From: Malus domestica
Lineage: Eukaryota > Streptophyta > Magnoliopsida > Rosales > Rosaceae
Direction of reading: 5' to 3'
Length of the DNA stretch: 64,000 bases
Assembly: GCF_042453785.1 (NCBI RefSeq)
Contig: NC_091673.1
Span: 7,027,001 to 7,091,000, forward strand
In this document: positions 23,201 through 32,054 of the stretch, one piece after another
Layout: every line of letters starts with the position of its first letter
Position numbering within the stretch: the first letter of the stretch is position 1
The notes under the pieces: model-generated
Seen by the model: only the letters and a program-made list of their open reading frames with translations
Told to the model about the DNA's origin: nothing
Database searches by the model: none
Made by a program: the position numbers and the translations under genes

Positions 23201-26200
23201 GGTTCAAGCTCTCCTTTAGTGAGTACGAGTGAATGATTTAGTACAAATGACATTAGGAAATATTGTGGGAGAATGATCTCGTAATCACGAAACTTCTAAG
23301 TATCGGAGTGTGGTGTCGTCTTGACTTGCCTTATCTGTCTCATAGGTAGATGTGGCATCTTCTCTGGAAGTACTCTTCCTCCATCCAAGGGTGGTATCTT
23401 TAACTGGTGGAGATGCACAAGGTAATGTATCAATTTCACTTGAAGCTTACTTGTAGTTTCAGGCTTGGTCAAGCGCGATACAAACCATGTAGTAGGAGTC
23501 CCCCAAGTCGCCGAGCTAGGGGGTCTGCTGAAAGAGGTGACAGACAAGGTAAGCAATCAGAGCTCCGACTGATTGTTCACCTTCTCCCCATCTTGCAGCA
23601 GCATGAAGGATAAAGAGAAGAAAAATGAGAAGAGATGATATGAGATACTTTTGCTTTTGAAGAAGTAACTTTCCACAGGCTTATTCTTGAACTGAGTTGG
23701 AGGGTTTTCTGGTTTCCTCCAGAGTATAAGGCCGACTGAAGAATTTGAGGGTCAAAACAAGTCCATCAAATCTAGAGTACGTTCCACCCTGCTGATATGG
23801 GATACTTTTGCTTTTGACAGAGTAATGGATGTATCGGCACGTGTGCTGTTACGCTTGTCTCCACATGCTTCCTTGTATCCTTCGCACTTGCCCTATCTGT
23901 TCCTCAAGCAGATGCGGAATCTTCCCTGGAAACATAAGATGTTGAAGATGAGTACTCGAGAGCAATGCCAGGTAAGTAATCAAGTAAGGGGTTCCAGGCA
24001 GTCAGTTCCTGGCTGGAAGCTTGATTCCAAGTGCTGACTGATTGCTCTCTTTCTCCTTGTCTTGCAGGTAAAAACAAGGCCAAAAGAAAAAACAGGGAAA
24101 AAGCATGATATGGGATACTCTTGCTTTTAACCCTGATGATATGAGATATTCTTGCTCTAGTATAGCTTGTTTGCAGAGGTATTATCGGGGGGAAAGAAAG
24201 CTGAATATTTCGAAAGGCTTTGTTGGGAGTGCCCTCTCAGATATGATGAAGGGTTGAGCATTTTTGCAGGTCTGCCTGTCCGTTGGGGATGGAGGTCGAC
24301 ATATATAGGAATCTCCCTAACAAGTAGTAATGCTATTCCTTTACCCTGCTTGGTCATAGCACGGTAGTGGGAGCTGCCAGTTTCACATGTTTTAACTCTG
24401 TCAGAGCACTTTGAAAAAGTGGTCTGTGGTATCTGGCTCTCGAGATTCGGAGAACGATGCCTCTTCGATTTTTGAGAAAGCAATCATGTTGGGGGTCTGA
24501 CTCTCGAGATTCGGAGAGCAGTGTCTCTTCGATTTTTGAGGAAGTAATCATGTTGGGAGTCTGGCTCTCGAGATTCGGAGGGCGGTGCCTCTTCGATTTT
24601 GGGGCAAGCAATCTTGTTGGGAGTGTTGTCTCGAATGTGAGTAAAGGTTGGACATGTTTGCTAGTCTACCTTGCCACGAAGCACAAAGGTTGACACATAG
24701 GGACTTTCCAATTATCCAGCAATGGTACTGTTCCTTTACCCTCTCTTCGATTTTGAGAAAGTAGTCATGTTGGGAGTCTGGCTCTCGAGATTCGGAGGAC
24801 GGTGCCTCTTCTATTTTGGAGCAAGCAATCTTGTTGGGACTGTTTTCTCGAATGTGAGTAAAGGTTGGGCATGTTTGCTAGTCTACCTTGCCACGAAGCA
24901 CAGAGGTTGACACACAGGGACTTTCCAATTATCCAGCAGTGGTACTGTTCCTTTACCCTTGTGGGTAATAATATGGTAGCTAGACCTTCAAAATTTATGT
25001 GTCTAAACTTTGTTAGTGCTGTTTCTTTGCTATTCTTTTACCTTTCTTGGTCAGAGCGATGTAGTGGGAGCTGCAAGCTTCACGTGCTCAACTTTGGCAG
25101 AGAACTTTGGCAAAGTGATCTGTGGTACCCATGAGTTATTGTTGCGTGTGGGAAGTGGGTGATTGAACAGTAAGATTCATGTGCTTTCTACTTCACCAGA
25201 AGTCTTCGACAGAATGCCCATAATTTCTGCAAAGCTGAGTGTGCGTGTGACAGATGCTGACAAGGCTAGAAAAGTAGGTGCCTCTTTGATTTCTGAGATC
25301 GGCCCTCGTGGTCTCTGAGCAGCCCAGCTTTTGAGAAAGCGAGCGCCTCTTCGATTGATTCGGAGAACGGTGCCTCACCGATTTTTGAGAAAGCAATCAT
25401 GCTGGGGGTCTGGCTCTCGAGATTCGGGGAGCAGTGTCTCTTCGATTTTTGAGAAAGTAATCATGTTGGGAGAGTGGCTCTCGAGATTCGGAGGGCGATG
25501 CCTCTTCGATTTTGGAGCAAGCAATCTTGTTGGGAGTGTTTTCTCGAATGTGAGTAAAGGTTGGGCATGTTTGCTAGTCTACCTTGCCACGAAGCACAGA
25601 GGTTGACACACAGGGACTTTCCAATTATCCAGCAATGGTACTGTTCCTTTACCCTCTCTTCGATTTTTAAGAAAGTAGTCATGTTGGGAGTCTGGCTCTT
25701 TAGATTCGGAGGACGGTGCCTCTTCGATTTTGGAGCAAGCAATCTTATTGGGAGTGTTTTCTCGAATGTGAGTAAAGGTTGGGCATGTTTGCTAGTCTAC
25801 CTTGCCACGAAGCACAGAGGTTGACATACATGGACTTTCCAATTATCCAGCAGTGGTACTGTTCCTTTACCCTTGTGGGTAATAATATGGTAGCTAGACC
25901 TTCAAAATTTATGGGTCTAAACTTTGTTAGTGCTGTTTCTTTGCTATTCTTTTACCCTTCTTGGTCAGAGCGATGTAGTGGGAGCTGCAAGCTTCACGTG
26001 CTCAACTTTGGCAGAGAACTTTGGCAAAGTTATCTGTGGTACCCATGAGCTATTGTTGCGTGTGGGAAGTGGGTGATTGAACAGTAAGATTCATGTGTTT
26101 TCTACTTCCCCAGAAGTCTTTGACAGAATGCCCATAATTTCCGCAAAGCTAAGTGTGCGTGTGACAGGTGCTGACAAGGCTGGAAAAGTAGGTGCCTCTT

Positions 26201-29200
26201 CGATTTCTGAGATCGGCCCTCGTGGTCTCTAGGGAGCCCAGCTTTTGAGAAAGCGAGCGCCTCTTCGATTTCTGAGATCGGTCTTCGTGGTCTTTGAGCA
26301 GCCCAACTTTTGAGAAAGCAAACGGCTCTTCGATTTCTGAGATCAACCCTCGTGATCTCTAAGCAGCCCAACTTTTGAGAAAGCAAACGCCTCTTCGATT
26401 TCTGAGCAGGCGCCTCTTTGATTTCTGAAGCTCCGTCGAGTGCAGATTTTTATAGGGGCTGGCATTAAGTTCCAAAGCACACTTGAATCTCCACCAGTAG
26501 AAGCTTCATTCTTGCACTTCTAAGATCTTGATTTGTCCGACCTCTTCTCTCTTCAACACCTTTGAAAATGTCTGGCCCCTCCGACCGTCGTTTTGACTTG
26601 AACCTTGTTGAAGAGGCAGCCCCGCCTTCTCCAGACAACATATGGCGCCCATCCTTCGTCTCCCCAACTGGTCCTCTTACCGTTGGGGATTCCGTGATGA
26701 AGAATGATATGACCGCTGCGGTGGTGGCCAGGAACCTTCTCACTCCCAAAGATAACAGACTACTTTCCAAACGGTCTGATGAGTTAGCTGTTAAGGATTC
26801 GCTGGCTCTCAGTGTTCAGTGTGCAGGTTCTGTGTCTAATATGGCACAACGCCTATTTGCTCGAACCCGCCAAGTTGAATCATTGGCGGCTGAAGTGATG
26901 AGTCTCAAACAGGAGATTAGAGGGCTCAAGCATGAGAATAAACAGTTGCACCGGCTCGCACATGACTATGCTACAAACATGAAGAGGAAGCTTGACCAGA
27001 TGAAGGAAACTGATGGTCAGGTTTTACTTGATCATCAGAGATTTGTGGGTTTGTTCCAAAGGCATTTATTGCCTTCGTCTTCTGGGGCTGTACCGCGTAA
27101 TGAAGCTCCAAATGATCAACCTCTGATGCCTCCTCCTTCTAGGGTTCTGTCCAGTACTGAGGCTCCAAATGATCCCCCTCCGGTGCCTTCTCTTTCTGGG
27201 GCTCTACCGACTGCTGAGACTTCTCCTAAGCAACCTTTGTGAAGGCTCCCTCTTGTGTGTTTATTTTGACTCATGTATATGTACATATTTGTAGCTTATC
27301 GGGGATATCAATAAATAAGCTTTCCTTCATTTCAACGTATTGTGTTAAATACACCAAAGCCTTCTTCGCTAAGTTCTTTGAATTTTCTTTTGTTGAAGCT
27401 TGTATGTTGAAGCTTTCTGAGTGGAGCATGTAGGTTGGGGTAGTGTTCCCTTAATTTCCCGAATGAGGAAAACTTCTTGGTTGGAGACTTGGAAAATCCA
27501 AGTCACTGAGTGGGATCGGCTATATGAATCTTAGAACGCCATTGTGCTCGATCCTGTGTCATGTCCTTCGTTAGATCCAAGTACTCTAAGTCTTTTCTTA
27601 GAGTCTCTTCCAAAGTTTTCCTAGGTCTTCCTCTACCCCTTCGGCCCTGAACCTCTGTCCCATAGTCGCATCTTCTAATCGGAGCGTCAGTAGGCCTTCT
27701 TTGCACATGTCCAAACCACCGTAACCGATTTTCTCTCATCTTTCCTTCAATTTCGGCTACTCCTACTTTACCCCGGATATCCTCATTCCTAATCTTATCC
27801 TTTCTCGTGTGCCCACACATCCAACGAAGCATCCTCATCTCCGCTACACCCATTTTGTGTACGTGTTGATGTTTCACCGCCCAACATTCTGTGCCATACA
27901 GCATTGCCGGCCTTATTGCCGTCCTATAAAATTTTCCCTTGAGCTTCAGTGGCATACGGCGGTCACACAACACGCCGGATGCACTCTTCCACTTCATCCA
28001 TCCAGCTTGTATTCTATGGTTGAGATCTCCATCTAATTCTCCGTTCTTTTGCAAGATAGATCCTAGGTAACGAACACAGTAAGGAAAAGAATAAACCATA
28101 AGGAAAGATTCAACACTTTAGATATATACATATATTTTCAAATTCTAGTTTCTAGAGCAACCCTAAAGTCCAAAGTAAGGAAAAGAATAAACCATAAGGA
28201 AAGGTCCTAGAACTTTTTACTTGTAAGTAGAACTTTTTACAGTAAGGAAAAGAATAAACCATAAGGAAAGATTCAACACTTTAGATATATACATATATTT
28301 TCAAATTCTAGAGCAACCCTAAAGTCCAAAGTAAAGGTCCTAGAACTTTTTACTTGTAAGTAGATTTTCTATGTGAATAATTTTATTGGAAATACACCGT
28401 TGAGTAAAAAAATGAAAAAGTTGGAAGTACATCAGTGTGATTTATTAGGTTATGAAAGTTTAAAATACAGCATAAAAAAGACACATGAAGAATGTAAAAG
28501 AAAAAACTCTTCAATGGTGATTGAACGTAATTACAGCGAGATGTTAAATTTTCTCCAAGCGCAAACATGTAATGTCCATCTTTGTCATCATCTCGCCGCG
28601 GGGGAGAGCCTTTTTGAGTCAACCCCTTTACAAAAACACTAGGATGGTCTGGGAGTACTCTCGTAGGTCCAAAGCTTGTCCCATTTCCAACATCTTGCTC
28701 ATAATATATTCCTGACTGAGCCTACACACAGCCATTTATTCATACTCCACTATACAAACATTAATACAAAAACTTCACCCCTTACCCATCTATCATTCAT
28801 TTCTAACATTTTCCCTCATCTTTTCTAATCAACCAAACAGAAAATCAATGTATGCAAATTATAACACCCGAATAACAAAAATTTCGAGCTTCGTCATGAA
28901 AATACTAACAATTCAGTAATTCAATTCCAAATTATTTACTTATAAAATTAAATTTCCTCAAACAATATTAATTCATGTCTGAGGCAATATTTTTACCCCA
29001 CTTAGTGGGAAAAGGCTTTGTTGTTGTTGTTGTTTGTCTGAGGCAATATTTTAGATAAGATCAAAATTATCCAAGAAAACTAAGAGATCATGAAATTTGG
29101 AAAATGGAATCATTAAAATTATCCAAGAAAGCTAAGAGATCTGAAGTTTGGAAAATGGAATCATTTCTATCTTCTACCCTCAAATTATTTCCTAACCAGT

Positions 29201-29454
29201 CGAATTTACCACACAAACGAAGAAAAATTGGGATGAATTCAAAATTGAAAACCTAATTGAATGAATAAAATAAACAAATTAAAGCCTAAATAAACGGAAA
29301 AAAAAAACCACAATTTTGAGAAATTTGATGAAATAAAGGGTGAAAAGTGTACCTTTGGGTGAGGCTGAGGGGGGTCCCAAGCAAACCTGGGGCGCTTTCT
29401 TGGACGCCGATCAATGTGTGAAAGAGGGAACTCCGACACGTAATCCATCTCCAT
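20214..29454 (-). CDS. AFC2: LAMMER-type (CLK family) protein kinase AFC2, 12 exons, 432 aa
   Basis: Dual-specificity kinase that phosphorylates SR splicing factors in the nucleus. Exons, all phase-consistent: 29353-29454, 28535-28721, 22308-22334, 22063-22216, 21918-21966, 21710-21824, 21372-21463, 21052-21208, 20884-20948, 20684-20781, 20467-20569, 20214-20363. Start [10 protein letters not shown] with basic DRRPRKRPR. Visible kinase landmarks: [13 protein letters not shown] (ATP loop), VAIKVVRS (Lys), HTDMKPEN (catalytic loop with Met for the usual Leu), IDFGSTAY (DFG), [12 protein letters not shown] and the family signature [11 protein letters not shown]. It ends [12 protein letters not shown]. 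Length matches Arabidopsis AFC2 (about 427 aa). Intron 2 (22335-28534, 6.2 kb) is filled by transposons but both splice sites are intact. Partial copies occur at 46440-47950 and 60560-61190. An upstream in-frame ATG at 29508 would add 18 residues; the family start favours 29454. Confidence 0.92.
22411..22453. repeat. (GT)9 microsatellite followed by (CAA)n
   Basis: Nine GT units (22411-22428) run into a CAA repeat. The CAA part is the 3' tail of the minus-strand RTE fragment that follows. The GT tract is native to AFC2 intron 2, because a shorter version is present in the AFC2 fragment near 47816-47829. Confidence 0.8.
22430..23038 (-). mobile_element. 5'-truncated RTE LINE 3' end, copy 2
   Basis: Read on the minus strand this is the C-terminal RTE coding region ([63 protein letters not shown]), then the conserved end CCCCACTTAGTGGGAAAAGG and a (GTT)n tail. 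It abuts an LTR-like segment at about 23038. It lies inside AFC2 intron 2. Confidence 0.85.
24430..26460 (+). repeat. higher-order tandem repeat (about 915-bp unit built from about 218-bp and 64-bp subrepeats)
   Basis: The segment with tctggctctcgagattcgg and gcctcttcgattttgg recurs many times. Two large units are offset by 915 bp: tttgagaaagcgagcgcctc occurs at about 25330 and 26245. Within them a unit of about 218 bp repeats (gcatgtttgctagtctacc near 24655, 24870, 25566 and 25785). The end (26190-26420) is about four copies of a 64-bp unit containing cctcttcgatttctgagatc. It has open frames but they are repetitive, not gene-like. Confidence 0.8.
26568..27242 (+). CDS. coiled-coil ORF of the LTR-retrotransposon derivative (224-aa product from the second Met)
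   Basis: An intact frame of unknown function, preceded by TE repeats and lying antisense to AFC2 in its second intron. From Met at 26568: [20 protein letters not shown], a middle predicted coiled coil ([20 protein letters not shown] and [20 protein letters not shown]), then a proline-rich tail with three repeats of roughly 20 residues ([18 protein letters not shown]-like). I recognise similar proteins as common in apple/pear repeats but cannot name a domain. An earlier in-frame Met at 26562 would add two residues. A poly(A)-type signal (aataaataagc) follows at 27311. Confidence 0.6.
   Translation: MSGPSDRRFDLNLVEEAAPPSPDNIWRPSFVSPTGPLTVGDSVMKNDMTAAVVARNLLTPKDNRLLSKRSDELAVKDSLALSVQCAGSVSNMAQRLFARTRQVESLAAEVMSLKQEIRGLKHENKQLHRLAHDYATNMKRKLDQMKETDGQVLLDHQRFVGLFQRHLLPSSSGAVPRNEAPNDQPLMPPPSRVLSSTEAPNDPPPVPSLSGALPTAETSPKQPL
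27505..28072 (-). mobile_element. 5'-truncated RTE LINE 3' end, copy 3
   Basis: The minus strand is open for 198 codons (27503-28099) over the RTE C-terminus: [35 protein letters not shown] and [17 protein letters not shown]. Unlike copies 1 and 2 this stretch has no internal stop. It lacks the (GTT)n tail, stopping at ACTGAGTGGG. Its 5' truncation point (ggtaacgaa) is nearly the same as in copy 2. Confidence 0.85.
28076..28356. repeat. tandem duplication in AFC2 intron 2 beside exon 2
   Basis: The run cagtaaggaaaagaataaac with aaggaaagattcaacacttt and gcaaccctaaagtccaaagta occurs twice (about 28076-28240 and 28240-28356), with a shorter third piece around 28177-28205. It appears to be a local duplication of native intron sequence, because one copy matches the AFC2 fragment near 47888-47937. 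Confidence 0.75.
28976..29052 (+). mobile_element. 41-bp RTE micro-insertion with 18-bp target duplication
   Basis: Only the extreme RTE 3' end (CCCCACTTAGTGGGAAAAGG plus (TTG)n) is present at 28994-29034, flanked by perfect 18-bp repeats TGTCTGAGGCAATATTTT (28976-28993 and 29035-29052). It lies in AFC2 intron 1, in the opposite orientation to copies 2 and 3. Confidence 0.88.
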
Positions 29455-29898
29455 ACAATTCAAAACCCTAACCCTAAATTCACCGATCTGATTAAACGAA
29501 TAGATCACGAGAGACGGAGAAAACGCCCTAACCCCTGTTCTTTGTGATCTACCGCAAGCCGTCGGATGTGATTGGGAGGAATAATCTGGACTGTTGGTTG
29601 GTACGTGGAGCTGTTGTGCGGCTGGATTTGAACCCTGGTTGAGTTTGGTGTTTGGAGCATTCTTAAGAGGCTTGAGCTTTTAATGTTGGGTTATAGGCCG
29701 GAATTATACTTGGATTTTTGCTCATCAGTCCAACTTGAAGCAAAAGTGGGCCGTAGTTGGGCTTGGGCCGGTTTGGAATTTAAGCAAATTTGAAATGATA
29801 CGCAAGTAGGATAATGTCGTGTTAACAACTCACAGGTTGACTGCGGTTGGGCCGGTTTGGAATTTAAGCAAATTTGAAAGGATTCGCACTTTTGAGTA
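29455..29898 (-). promoter_or_regulatory. AFC2 upstream region
   Basis: About 440 bp between the AFC2 start and the first hAT remnant. It contains a 35-bp direct repeat (gggccggtttggaatttaag at 29768 and 29848). No obvious TATA box is seen near the expected position. The leader could extend across much of this stretch. Confidence 0.4.
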
Positions 29899-30500
29899 GC
29901 TATGTGTTTCTTGCATGAAACACTTTTGAGTAGTTTTGAAACCCAAAAACAATTTTTCTAAAATTACCTTCCTCATCCCTTCCCCATCCCAAAGGCCATT
30001 TTCACATATTCATCCAATCCCCAATTTCCCAATTTCCAAAACCCTAAAATTCTAAAAACCCATCCAATCTCATATTTTGATTTTACTCCAATGTCATACC
30101 TTAATTTGTTTCAAATTTCCCACACCACCACCATTTGGTTCAAAATTCGACTGAAGGACTATCCTCCTAATATTCAAGATGAGTTCTGAAGAGCATATTT
30201 GCAAATGGGACCTTGTAGGCCTACAAAACATTGTTGAGCGACACTTAGTTGTTTACGTTGAGAGATATGTTTTTTCATATATTGGTAGTGAAGCTATCAT
30301 GGAACATTTTCAGACTATGAAACCTCGTCGTGGAAGCAAATTAGAATTTATAGCTTATAATGTTGTTATGCGTATAATTTATGAATGAAATGTATTATAA
30401 TTTAACTTTTAAATTTATTTTTATCTATAATTTTTTTGACCTTTATTATTGGGACCCCTCGAGTTTAAAATCGTGAAATCGCTGTTGCTTACACTAGAAC
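29899..30500 (+). pseudogene. hAT transposase remnant, C-terminal dimerisation end (copy 1)
   Basis: A 69-codon frame at 30179-30388 matches the end of the intact hAT transposase at 32189-34600: HLVVYVERYVFSYIGSEAIM and FQTMKPRRGSK correspond to MVVYIERDVFAFIDNEPIM and FHDMKPRR. The upstream TC-rich stretch has the composition of the transposon leader. A closely similar copy lies at 42309-42910. Internal coding sequence is missing. Confidence 0.7.
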
Positions 30501-30687
30501 ACTTACGATAGCTAGACCCACCAGGAACACATTTATTATTGGACATGGCATCTTAATGCATTGCAATCTAGACATTTTTTACAAAGAAAATTTTATTAAT
30601 AGATAATATAGATACATAACAACTAATAATCATGCACGCTTCATTTTATATTTGTTTAGATAAGAAAAGGCTATAAAATGTCACTTA

Positions 30688-30826
30688 TTACGGTTTAGTG
30701 ATATTTCTCTTCACTTGTAAGTAATTGGTCTTAGGTTCGATTCTCGCCAAAGACGAATTTAAACCACATTATTACTAACTCATCCCCCTCCTCCTTAATG
30801 AAGATAATATCGGTTGTTAAAAATAA
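30688..30826 (+). repeat. tRNA-derived SINE, copy 2
   Basis: Boxes cggtttagtgatatt and ggtcttaggttcgattctcg with the conserved body and an AAAATAAAATAAAAT tail. It lies within the block that is duplicated at 42309-43287. Confidence 0.75.
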
Positions 30827-30962
30827 AATAAAATAAAGCTATAAAATGTAAGAAGAAAGCGGTAAATTGACTTTGTTTTTTAATGAAAATCAGACTTGAT
30901 GACCTTTGGTCTAGCTTAATTAGCACGAAAAGGTTAACAAGTCTCTGGATTTTTCTGTGGTA

Positions 30963-31503
30963 TGCATGTTTGACTTGAGTGTCCAACTGACGTGCATATA
31001 TCGGAGTCTATGGCTTCAAGTTTCATCACCGGAATTGATATCTTTGACTACCTAGCGTGATCTAGAAAACAATTAAAGAAAAAGACAAGCAAGGCCGGAT
31101 CATGATCGTTGATCATGTTCTTGGCAGGAACGTTTCGGTTAAAAAATACCAAGTATTATCCTATCAAATATATACAAACACCCTAATTCACCTATTTGAA
31201 AAGTAATTATCTTTGTGCATGTTTGACTTGAGTGTCCAACTGACGTGCATATATGCTCTTCCTAGAATTTTTCTACCCACCAATATCGGAGTCTATGGCT
31301 TCAAGTTTCATCACCGGAATTGATATCTTTGACTACCTAGCGTGATCTAGAAAACAATTAAAGAAAAAAACAAGCAAGGCCGGATCATGATCGTTGATCA
31401 TGTTCTTGGCAGGAACGTTTCGGTTAAAAAATACCAAGTATTATCCTATCAAATATATACAAACACCCTAATTCACCTATTTGAAAAGTAATTATCTTTG
31501 TGC
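30963..31503. repeat. tandem duplication, unit 253-285 bp
   Basis: Copy 1 (30963-31215) and copy 2 (31216-31500) both begin tgcatgtttgacttgagtgt and end aattatctttg. Copy 2 has about 32 extra bases (gctcttcctagaatttttct at its start). The copies are nearly identical otherwise, so the event is recent. A related snippet occurs at about 52575-52625. No coding content. Confidence 0.88.
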
Positions 31504-31577
31504 AAATTCACCTATTTGAAAAGTGGAAAGGCAAGGGTGATGACGATTACTATTCATAAATATATATTTTTTAGGGT

Positions 31578-31797
31578 AAATCTCTGTTTATTACCCTCAT
31601 GTTTCGTGGTTTTCAACATTTAGTATATCAAGTATTTTTTCGTCCTAGAATCATACTTAAAGTGTAAAATTTGGGACAGTCTCATACATCCGTTAGTCAA
31701 ACTGTTAAGTCTCCCGTTAAATGTGACGTAACGCTCATGTGGACAATGACTGGACGACACATGGGTCCACATGGATTTTTTTTTAAATTTTTTTTTA
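31578..31797 (+). mobile_element. single arm of a foldback element (family of 48462-49661)
   Basis: It reads ttaccctcatgtttcgtggt, ggacagtctcatacatccg and aaactgttaagtc in the same order as the left arm of the 1,200-bp foldback element, but no opposing arm follows. It is probably a truncated or half-deleted copy. Confidence 0.65.
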
Positions 31798-32054
31798 TAA
31801 TTTTTAGAGAAGGCCGAGTGTGCCTGCCTGGCGGACCCCAATTTTTTTATTTATTTTTTTGTCGGGCCACTTGCCTTCCTCCTTCCACAAGCAATAAGGT
31901 ATCGTTTGGTACACAGACGGGATGGGAAGAAACGGGACGGGACAGGACGAGACGGAACGGAGAGGGAGTAAAGATGCCCTCAGATGGAAACAAGGAGGAA
32001 GAAGAAGGAAACCGAGATGTTATAATTTTGTGTTCTACGGATGTGGAACGAGTC

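Larger units (their letters stand above)
23039..27500 (+). mobile_element. non-autonomous LTR-retrotransposon derivative in AFC2 intron 2
   Basis: About 4.5 kb between two RTE fragments. Its start (23045-23275) is the reverse complement of the 3' half of the solo LTR at 54238-54718, for example the acaagatgtacgtggttcac stretch and the agtgtggataagtat end. The interior holds long tandem repeats and one intact ORF (26568-27242), with no gag-pol domain recognised. This resembles large retrotransposon derivatives that depend on other elements for mobility. I could not delimit a second LTR, so the boundaries are approximate. Confidence 0.5.

Noticed and set aside
24167-26048. Series of similar 60-90-codon frames ending in [10 protein letters not shown]
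   Set aside because: Repeated translations of the higher-order repeat; no initiation context and no domain.
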